From positions 1 through 9,303 of the forward strand of contig CAMLJW010000196.1 of the NCBI GenBank assembly GCA_946480485.1: a DNA stretch of 9,303 bases, read 5' to 3'. The position numbers and the translations under genes were made by a program. The DNA is from an uncultured Streptomyces sp. GTDB lineage: Bacteria > Actinomycetota > Actinomycetes > Streptomycetales > Streptomycetaceae. This document shows positions 1-5,568 of the stretch, piece by piece (positions within the stretch are counted from its first letter, which is position 1; the number at the start of each line of letters is the position of its first letter). A model generated the notes under the pieces. The model saw nothing but the letters and a program-made list of their open reading frames with translations, searched no databases and was not told the DNA's origin.

Positions 1-470
1 GACTGGCCAGGGGGGTCGAGGCGTTCCGTGGGACCGGCGAAGGACAGGAACAGGTTCCGGGTGGCGAGCAGCCAGGTGCCGTCCACCCTACGGAACGTGT
101 CTTCGTAATGCCCCACTTGAGCCGGAGGCCGGGGCGGCGCCATGCCCTCGGAGTAGCCGTCGACCCGGTACGTGGCGAAGTAGGTGGTGGCAACGGCCGT
201 TTCCGGAGAGGTCACGGTGGCCAGGATGTTGGTGCACATACGACGCGACAGCCGGTCCGCGGGCCGTCCGCCGAAGTAGTCACGAAGAGCATCGCGGCCC
301 GCTATGCGGCGATCGCCAGCGGGCCATTCCCAGATCCCGTCCGGCGTGAACAGGTCCGCCACCGAGCTCGGGTCCCCAAGGTCGAGCCGACGGACGAACT
401 CGACGATCAGCCGCTCACAGGCCCGCTCGGCGATCAGACGTTCCATCGGGTCAAGAGTGTCAGAAGTCAT
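1..470 (-). CDS. SnoaL/NTF2-like family protein, partial (C-terminus outside the window)
   Basis: Reading leftward from ATG at 470-468 there is an open frame of 156 codons with no stop before the window edge. It begins MTSDTLDPMERLIAERACER and looks like an NTF2-fold protein of the SnoaL-like group. An N-terminal helix leads into RRLDLGD (about residues 27-33), then LFTPDGIWEW (40-49), a GRDALRDYF helix, and a late strand pattern GHYEDTFRRVDGTWLLATR. Members of this fold are about 130-160 aa and include polyketide cyclases, steroid isomerases and ring-dioxygenase beta subunits. Nothing seen here fixes a substrate. The ribosome binding site is weak (GAG about 10 nt upstream); the internal Met9 is a possible alternative start. 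It diverges from the transposase genes and is probably host flanking DNA next to the insertion. The fold call is from sequence pattern only. Confidence 0.8.
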   Translation of the reverse strand, partial: MTSDTLDPMERLIAERACERLIVEFVRRLDLGDPSSVADLFTPDGIWEWPAGDRRIAGRDALRDYFGGRPADRLSRRMCTNILATVTSPETAVATTYFATYRVDGYSEGMAPPRPPAQVGHYEDTFRRVDGTWLLATRNLFLSFAGPTERLDPPGQ

Positions 471-660
471 GATCAACTCATATCAGACCGTTCATGGAAG
501 CGGGAGGCTTCCCCGATCGGCTTTCAGCGCGTACGCCGCGCCCCTGCGTTCGCGTCTTCAACTCCTCGCACAAGGACGCCGTTCACGGAAATCCGGTCAG
601 AGCCTCTTTCGGAAACTGCCAAGTGCGGCGAGAAAGGAGCGAGGGCAGTATCAGCGAGAC

Positions 661-802
661 TGACAAACCACAGCTCAGCGAACCGACCCTCACCAGGCTC
701 GATGACACACCAGTGTCCTGCTGATCATCCCGCATGCCACGTGACACGCAAGCGGACGGAGCCGTGTCACTCCTAGATGACAACTCCCAGCTCAGAGACC
801 TG
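661..802 (+). repeat. TGACA direct repeat cluster, candidate TnsB-binding sites
   Basis: TGACA occurs in the same orientation at 661, 703, 742 and 778, at decreasing spacings of 42, 39 and 36 bp. The outer two copies extend into a 25-bp imperfect repeat, 661-685 versus 778-802, identical at 19 of 25 positions by hand alignment and sharing the core CAGCTCAG. The copy at 703 agrees mainly over its first 10 bases (TGACACACCA). An inverted TGTCAC lies at 765-770. Spaced, degenerate repeats of about 20-25 bp inside the end are what TnsB-type transposases bind. The role is inferred, and short-repeat chance matches remain possible. Confidence 0.4.
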
Positions 803-830
803 CAATCAGCGAACGTCGATGAGAACGGAC

Positions 831-835
831 AGAGG
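831..835 (+). promoter_or_regulatory. Ribosome binding site deciding the tnsA start
   Basis: AGAGG sits 7 nt before GTG 843. The longer in-frame starts, ATG 777 and ATG 819, have no purine-rich site upstream, so GTG 843 is preferred. Confidence 0.55.
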
Positions 836-842
836 TGGCCGG

Positions 843-1607
843 GTGAGCACTGCGGGTGCGTTAGAGCATGACATCGCCGGGGGTGGGTTCACGCTCCGTT
901 TCTGCGGTGCTGAAGGCCACGAGCGGGTTGTCCCGTTGGATCACTGTCACGGGCTGGCGTGGGAGGAGGCAACTCCGGTACGGACGTTCCGCTGGTCGCG
1001 CGGACTCGGGCATTTCCCAGGCTGGTGGTGGACCGCATCGGCTGGACGCCATGTGGGGTTCGAGTCGTGGCTGGAACAGGACCGGCTGATCCTGCTGGAC
1101 TTCGATCCTGATGTTGTGGGGATCGCTTCGCAGCCGTTCTGGCTGCACTGGCATGACGGGAAAGAGAAACGGCGCCATGCCCCGGACTACTTCGTACGGC
1201 TTGCCGACGGCCGTGCTCGCGTGGTCGATGTCCGTGCCGAGGACCAGGTCGACGAGCGGACCGCCGAGGCGTTCGCCGCGACCGAGCGGGCCTGTTCGGC
1301 GGTCGGCTGGAAATTTGAGCACGTCGGTGTCCCGGACCCTGCGCTGATGGCGAATCTGCGGTGGCTGGCCCGCTACCGGCATCCGCGCTGCGCCGGCAGA
1401 CCTGAGCTCGCAGCCCGGTTACAGGAGACCTTCGCAGCGCCGACGCCGTTACTGACGGGAGCCGAGGACGTCGGGGATCGGCTGGCGGTGTTGCCCGCGC
1501 TGTTTCATTGGATATGGAGGCAGGAACTGGTGGCCGATCTCGCGCATGAGCGGCTGGGCCCCACCACACTGGTGCGGGCCGCTGGTCCAGCGGGGGGCTC
1601 GTGGTGA
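843..1607 (+). CDS. tnsA: TnsA-like transposon endonuclease subunit
   Basis: Predicted 254-aa TnsA-type endonuclease, which in Tn7 cuts the 5' ends of the transposon while TnsB cuts the 3' ends. The N-terminal TnsA fold is recognisable: GFESWLEQDRLILLDFDP, a segment typical of the family, holds candidate catalytic Glu74. It is followed by GIASQPFWLHW, then HAPDYF with Asp115, then VVDVRAED with Asp129 and Arg131. In Tn7 TnsA the active site is E63, D114, Q130 and K132, so order and spacing fit, but Q-x-K is replaced by D-V-R. The remaining C-terminal part (about 150-254) would be the TnsC-contacting region and is less recognisable. The start is GTG 843, chosen for its AGAGG site; ATG 777 would add 22 residues. 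The stop overlaps the tnsB-like start by 4 bp, implying translational coupling. Confidence 0.85.
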   Translation: MSTAGALEHDIAGGGFTLRFCGAEGHERVVPLDHCHGLAWEEATPVRTFRWSRGLGHFPGWWWTASAGRHVGFESWLEQDRLILLDFDPDVVGIASQPFWLHWHDGKEKRRHAPDYFVRLADGRARVVDVRAEDQVDERTAEAFAATERACSAVGWKFEHVGVPDPALMANLRWLARYRHPRCAGRPELAARLQETFAAPTPLLTGAEDVGDRLAVLPALFHWIWRQELVADLAHERLGPTTLVRAAGPAGGSW

Positions 1608-3700
1608 ACGAGGGACGTCGGCCGCGGCGGCCTGTCGGGGTGTCGATCGGTGATCGAGTACGAGTGGCCGAGGTCCTGCACACGGTGATCGCGGTGTCCG
1701 GCACGAGCGTGCGTCTGGCGGACACGGATGGCGCGGTCACCGACATCGGCCTGATCGAGTTGTCGGCGGCCGAGGACTTCGAGGTGGTACGCGCGTCGTC
1801 GCGGACACCGGTTCCGCCGGCGACGCCGTTGGAGGGCCTGCCGGAGGCAGTAGCGGCGGAGGCGTTGTGGTGGGAACAGCACATCGTGGAGGTGTTGCGC
1901 GGGGTTCCGCCGCAGGCGCCTGCCGGCACGAAGCCGAAGCCGGATTACGACCCGGCGGTGGTGTCGCTGACCCGCCGTGAGCAGGCCAAGGCAGCGGAAC
2001 TGACTGCTGCGGGACGGCCGGTGACGGCAAGTGCGATCGCCAAGCGTCGCCGCCGCTATGAGGCCCGCGGAGTGGTCGGGATGGCCGACCTCCGGTCCGC
2101 CAAGCCCGTCAGCGCGCACGGCCGGGTGGACCCGCTGGTGGTGGAGGCAATGCAGAAGGCGGTCGCCGAGGCCGCCCAGGGTTCCACTCGGACGGCGACT
2201 TACCTGTTCTGGAGGACCGGTCAGATCCTGGAGGCAGATCACGGCCGGGGTGCGGTGGAGTTGCCGTCGCAGCGCAGTCTCTACCGGCTGCTGGAGAAAC
2301 TGTCGGCGGGCAAGCACACCACCGGATCGGCCCGCACCCGCCGGTCGCTGGCGGACCGGCCCGACGGGCCGTTCGGCGAAAGAAGTGCGGCGGCGCCGGG
2401 CGAGTTGATGCAGATGGACTCCACCCCGCTGGACGTGCTGGTCCGCCTGGACGACGGGGTCCCCGCCCGGGTTGATCTGACCGGCGTGATCGATGTCGCG
2501 ACCAGGAGCCTGACCGCGGCGGTGCTGCGGCCGACGACCAAGTCCGTGGACGCGAGCGTGTTGCTGGCCCGCACCGTCACCCCCGAGCCGATGCGGCCCG
2601 GCTGGGCCCAGGCTTTGGCGTTGTCACGCTCGGCGTTGCCGTTCCGGCGGCTGCTGGACATCGACGCGCGTCTGGAGCACGCCGCCGCCCGGCCGGTCAT
2701 CGTCCCCGAGACCATCGTGGTCGACCAGGGGAAGGTGTTCGTCTCTCGCAACTTCCGGGCCTCCTGCAACTTCCTGGGCATCAACTTCCAGCCGGTGCAC
2801 GACGCGTCGGGCTGGGAGAAGGGCCACATCGAGCGGATGCTGGGTTCCGTCGGAATCCTGTTCGCCCAGTTCCTGGCCGGTTACACCGGCTTCAACGCCG
2901 AGCGCCGCGGCCGGCACGTCGAACAACAGCCGCTCTGGTCCTTGCTGGAACTGCAGGAACTTCTGGACGAGTGGATCGTGGTCTGGCAGAGCCGGCCCCA
3001 CGACGGACTGCGCGACCCCCTACACTCGGGGCGGATGTTCAGCCCGAACGAGAAGTACGCCGCTCTCGTCGAGACGGCCGGCTATGTCCCGGTCGCGTTG
3101 TCGGCTGACGACTACATCGAGCTGCTGCCCGCGACCTGGCGGGCGATCAACGCCTACGGCGTGAAGATCAAACACCGGACCTACGACGACCAGGCCCTCA
3201 ACCCGCTGCGGCAGCAGCGGTCGGGCGTCAAGGACCGCAAGGATCTGTGGGAGATCCACCACGACCCCTACGACGTGTCCCGCGTCTGGGTCCGTGACCA
3301 TTGGAACGGCGACTGGATCACCCTGCTCTGGAAACAACTGCACCGCGTCGCCGCCCCGTTCGGCGAACTGGCCTGGGACCACACCCGCCGCACCCTGCCC
3401 GGAGCGAGTGAGGAGCAACTCGCCGACGCCGTCGCCGATCTGCTGCGACGAGCCCATCAGGGCCCCGCTGACCGTGGTGGTGCGGGCGGCAGAGCCGGAC
3501 TCAGCCGCCGGGACCGGCGCGTCGCCGCCCGCACCAAGTCCAGTCCGCCCTCCACCCCCATCGCGCCGGAGGAGCCCCCTGCCGACCGCGTTGCCGACGG
3601 CGAAGCGGGCCCGGCCGACGACGCTCCCGAGGAGAACATCGCCAAGGTGATACCGATGCCGATCTTCGACCCGTTCACCGAAGCGGACAAGCGGTGGTGA
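1604..3700 (+). CDS. tnsB: TnsB-like DDE transposase with Mu-transposase C-terminal domain
   Basis: A 698-aa transposase, nearly the length of Tn7 TnsB (702 aa). It would bind the transposon ends and catalyse 3'-end cleavage and strand transfer. The N-terminal 250 residues contain helix-turn-helix-like stretches (for example SAIAKRRRRYEARGV). The RNase H-fold catalytic core has Asp272 (LMQMDSTPLDVLV), Asp374 (IVVDQGKVFVS) and Glu410 (EKGHIERML), a DD35E arrangement. A Mu-C-type beta-barrel follows from about SPNEKYAALVE to RVWVRDHWNGDW. A charged, Pro/Ala-rich linker ends in a hydrophobic tail, IPMPIFDPFTEADKRW, that may dock on TnsC. GTG 1604 gives a GTGA overlap with the tnsA stop; GTG 1601 is equally possible. 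The gene looks intact. Confidence 0.92.
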   Translation: MNEGRRPRRPVGVSIGDRVRVAEVLHTVIAVSGTSVRLADTDGAVTDIGLIELSAAEDFEVVRASSRTPVPPATPLEGLPEAVAAEALWWEQHIVEVLRGVPPQAPAGTKPKPDYDPAVVSLTRREQAKAAELTAAGRPVTASAIAKRRRRYEARGVVGMADLRSAKPVSAHGRVDPLVVEAMQKAVAEAAQGSTRTATYLFWRTGQILEADHGRGAVELPSQRSLYRLLEKLSAGKHTTGSARTRRSLADRPDGPFGERSAAAPGELMQMDSTPLDVLVRLDDGVPARVDLTGVIDVATRSLTAAVLRPTTKSVDASVLLARTVTPEPMRPGWAQALALSRSALPFRRLLDIDARLEHAAARPVIVPETIVVDQGKVFVSRNFRASCNFLGINFQPVHDASGWEKGHIERMLGSVGILFAQFLAGYTGFNAERRGRHVEQQPLWSLLELQELLDEWIVVWQSRPHDGLRDPLHSGRMFSPNEKYAALVETAGYVPVALSADDYIELLPATWRAINAYGVKIKHRTYDDQALNPLRQQRSGVKDRKDLWEIHHDPYDVSRVWVRDHWNGDWITLLWKQLHRVAAPFGELAWDHTRRTLPGASEEQLADAVADLLRRAHQGPADRGGAGGRAGLSRRDRRVAARTKSSPPSTPIAPEEPPADRVADGEAGPADDAPEENIAKVIPMPIFDPFTEADKRW

Positions 3701-4287
3701 GCCACGGGCCGGGGCAGGGTGGGGATACCGAAGATGGGTACGGGCATCTGCAGCTGACCACCCTGCCGGGCTGGCGCGGGTTCGTCACCGAGATACCCGC
3801 AGTGCCACAGCTGCTGCCCGAGGCGATCTGGTCGGGCCTCGCGGACGACAAACGAGCCTGCTACGACGATGACCGCATCGACCACCACTCACGGTTGCTG
3901 GTGGTCCAGACTCCCACGATCCGCCAGGTCATCACCTCGGGCCGCCGCCTGATCCAGATGAACAAGAACGCCCACTACGGACGATGCGGCCTGATGGTGT
4001 CCGGCCCCGCCAGAACCGGCAAGACCACCGCGCTCACCCAACTCGGCAAGACCGTCGAGGTGATCCACCGAAGGCGTCACCCGAACTCCTCCAGCGACAT
4101 CCCGGTCATCTACATCACCGTCCCACCCGCCGCCACCCCCAAGATGATCGCGATGGAGTTCGCCCGGTTCTTCGACCTGCCGATCTCCACCAGGAGCAAC
4201 ATCACCGACATCGCCGACGCGGTCTGCGGCGTCAGCACGGACGCCCACGTGACCCTCGTCGCGGTCGACTTTACCGACCGCCCGTAG
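3697..4287 (+). CDS. tnsC: TnsC/TniB-like AAA+ ATPase, truncated at Walker B (probable pseudogene)
   Basis: The N-terminal half of a TnsC/TniB-type ATPase, the regulator that links target choice to the TnsAB transposase. Seen are an N-terminal adaptor region, a helix TIRQVITSGRRLIQMNK, Walker A SGPARTGKTTAL (Lys109, Thr110) and a Walker B strand DAHVTLVAVD ending at Asp191. The next residue should be Glu or Asp, as in the usual VDEIHNL-type motif, but the frame reads FTDRP and stops. Family members are usually well over 300 aa; this is 196, lacking the Walker B acid pair, sensors, arginine finger and C-terminal lid. It cannot be a working ATPase as it stands. GTG 3697 overlaps the tnsB stop by 4 bp (GTG 3694 is an alternative). 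The break is followed by a tyrosine recombinase operon, so insertion of that operon is the likely cause. Confidence 0.85.
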   Translation: MSHGPGQGGDTEDGYGHLQLTTLPGWRGFVTEIPAVPQLLPEAIWSGLADDKRACYDDDRIDHHSRLLVVQTPTIRQVITSGRRLIQMNKNAHYGRCGLMVSGPARTGKTTALTQLGKTVEVIHRRRHPNSSSDIPVIYITVPPAATPKMIAMEFARFFDLPISTRSNITDIADAVCGVSTDAHVTLVAVDFTDRP

Positions 4288-4348
4288 TGCTGCCCGTGAT
4301 GTCCGTCTGGGACTGTGGCCAGCGCGTCCTGGGCTTGTTTACCGACCG
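4270..4348 (+). repeat. 11-bp direct repeat TTTACCGACCG at the tnsC break
   Basis: TTTACCGACCG occurs at 4270-4280, directly at the point where tnsC homology stops, and again at 4338-4348, 68 bp later in the same orientation. A complementary GTCGGT lies at 4376-4381. Small inverted repeats GTCC/GGAC occur at 4301-4313 and 4351-4359. Repeats inside an element's end, next to its integrase gene, are candidates for recombinase arm or core binding sites. The function is inferred. Confidence 0.5.
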
Positions 4349-4383
4349 TGTCCGGGACGTCTGTCATGTTCTGGAGTCGGTAC

Positions 4384-4388
4384 GGAGG
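4384..4388 (+). promoter_or_regulatory. Ribosome binding site for the first tyrosine recombinase
   Basis: GGAGG lies 4 nt before GTG 4393, a rather short spacing. It favours that start over ATG 4366 and GTG 4315, which have no comparable site. Confidence 0.45.
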
Positions 4389-4392
4389 ACAA

Positions 4393-5568
4393 GTGGTACG
4401 GCACGTGGTGGTCGGGGACCTGAGGGTCCAGCGGATCGAGCGGAAGGACGGGCGGCGGTCGTGGACGATCGTCTGGCCCGAGGGGACGCTGCATGCGGAG
4501 GCGGACCGTTTCCTGCGTGAGCACGAGGGCTCGGGCACACAGAAGACCTACGCGTATTACCTGGTGGACCACCTGCGGTGGCTGGAGCGCGAGTGCCTGG
4601 CCTTCGATGCGGTCCAACTGCGCGACCTGGAACGGTACATGGGGATCGTTGGCGCCGAGGTCCGTATGCCGCTCGGGGAACCGTGGCGGGTGGGCAAGCG
4701 CCCCTATGGCCACTCGGCGCTGTCCACTGCGGCGGCCTGCCTGAAGGGCTTCTACCTGCAGCAGGCTTCTCGCGGCATCAACGGCGAGCTCGGCAGGAAG
4801 CTTGACCAGTCCCGGCTGCCGTCGAAGGTGGACAAGCGCCGCTCGTTTCTCGGGCACGTGAAGTCGTCGCTGCCGACGAACCCGCTCGCACCCTCGGGTC
4901 CGCATCGCCGGCACCCGAAGATGCTGCCGGACGGGGCGAGGGAGAGGCTGCTGGAGACGGTGAATGCCGCCCGGGACCGGCTGGTCGTCGACTGGCTCGC
5001 GGACGGCGGCCTGCGGATCGGTGAGCTCTGCGGGCTGCACCTGGTCGACCTGCACCTGCGGGAGAACGCCGCCTGCGGCGAGTGCCGCACCCCGCACCTG
5101 CATGTCTGCCACCGCCCCGGCAATCCCAACCGGGCCGAGGCCAAGACCAAGCACCCCTGGCGGGTCGAGCACGGCACCGTGACCGGCGGGCTGGTCAAGC
5201 GGGTCAGTCCGGCGATGGTGCACTCCTACTTCGAGTACGTCACCACCGAGTACCCGCGCGGAGCCGGGCACGGCATGCTTCTGGTCCAGCTGCACGGCGC
5301 CGGGGCCGGGCAGCCGTGGGCGCCGGTCGGGGCCCGGCGGATGCTCGGCCGGGCCGGGAAACGTGCTGGTCTGGGGCTGGTGAAGCCTCATGCCTTCCGG
5401 CACACGTTCGCTTCCGCGGTTCTGGACGCCGCGGACGGCAACACGCTGATCGCCCGGGATGCCGGCGGCTGGGCGTCGGCCGCGATGGTCGATGAGGTCT
5501 ACGGACACGTCGACATCCACGACCCGGTCTTCGACGCCGCACTCCGCACCGTCTGGGGTGAGGCGTGA
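4393..5568 (+). CDS. Tyrosine recombinase, first of three (GinA/TnpA-like)
   Basis: A 391-aa tyrosine recombinase of the phage-integrase family, which breaks and rejoins DNA through a covalent 3'-phosphotyrosine. An N-terminal core-binding (SAM-like) domain spans about residues 35-140 (TQKTYAYYLVDHLRWLERE). All catalytic positions are present: Arg208 (GGLRIGELCG), Lys251 or Lys253 (EAKTKH), His333 and Arg336 (KPHAFRHTFAS), Trp360 in the His/Trp position (GGWAS) and nucleophile Tyr370 (VDEVYGHV). A Cys-rich insertion, CGECRTPHLHVCH, sits between the Arg and Lys motifs and could bind metal. The stop overlaps the next start in TGATG, so the two are translationally coupled. GTG 4393 is chosen on its GGAGG; ATG 4366 would add 9 residues. 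It is probably the first gene of a ginABCD-type operon. Confidence 0.88.
   Translation: MVRHVVVGDLRVQRIERKDGRRSWTIVWPEGTLHAEADRFLREHEGSGTQKTYAYYLVDHLRWLERECLAFDAVQLRDLERYMGIVGAEVRMPLGEPWRVGKRPYGHSALSTAAACLKGFYLQQASRGINGELGRKLDQSRLPSKVDKRRSFLGHVKSSLPTNPLAPSGPHRRHPKMLPDGARERLLETVNAARDRLVVDWLADGGLRIGELCGLHLVDLHLRENAACGECRTPHLHVCHRPGNPNRAEAKTKHPWRVEHGTVTGGLVKRVSPAMVHSYFEYVTTEYPRGAGHGMLLVQLHGAGAGQPWAPVGARRMLGRAGKRAGLGLVKPHAFRHTFASAVLDAADGNTLIARDAGGWASAAMVDEVYGHVDIHDPVFDAALRTVWGEA

Larger units (their letters stand above)
471..842. other. Non-coding gap; probable left end of the Tn7-like transposon
   Basis: These 372 bp separate the leftward SnoaL-like gene from the rightward tnsA-like gene. Open frames crossing it have no family resemblance, no good ribosome binding site and no coding-like base pattern. 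It holds a small hairpin (GGAAGC at 496-501, GCTTCC at 507-512, 5-nt loop, no T-run), a cluster of TGACA direct repeats (661, 703, 742, 778) and three copies of TCAGCGA (651, 675, 807). In Tn7-like elements, repeated TnsB-binding sites lie between the terminus and tnsA, so this gap is where the left end should be. TGTCA, the sort of terminus used by related DDE transposons, occurs at 458 and 765. I cannot choose the real tip without the right end. No clear promoter hexamers were identified. Confidence 0.45.
661..4269 (+). mobile_element. Tn7-like transposon core (left part), interrupted in tnsC
   Basis: A tnsA-tnsB-tnsC gene order, with proteins matching the endonuclease, DDE transposase and AAA+ regulator of Tn7-like elements, follows a repeat-bearing gap. 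The start given here is only the first TGACA repeat; the true terminus could lie anywhere from about 458 to 800. The end given is where tnsC homology stops, not the transposon end. The right part, including the rest of tnsC, any target selector (TnsD/TniQ), cargo and the right end, is not in the window and should lie beyond the inserted recombinase operon. Confidence 0.6.

Noticed and set aside
496..512. GGAAGC/GCTTCC hairpin as a terminator
   Set aside because: A 6-bp stem with no T-run on either strand, and no gene ends beside it; it may be chance.
108..776. 222-codon plus-strand open frame in the left flank
   Set aside because: Its first half is antisense to the SnoaL-like gene and its second half crosses the repeat-bearing gap; Arg-rich, no recognisable fold, and no ribosome binding site seen.
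889..1929. 346-codon and neighbouring minus-strand open frames opposite tnsA/tnsB
   Set aside because: Arg/Pro/Ser-rich composition with no domain; the opposite strand encodes clear TnsA and TnsB motifs.
4335..4365. Possible promoter with TTGTTT before the first recombinase
   Set aside because: TTGTTT at 4335 resembles a -35 box, but no acceptable -10 hexamer occurs 16-19 nt downstream, so it is not reported as a promoter.
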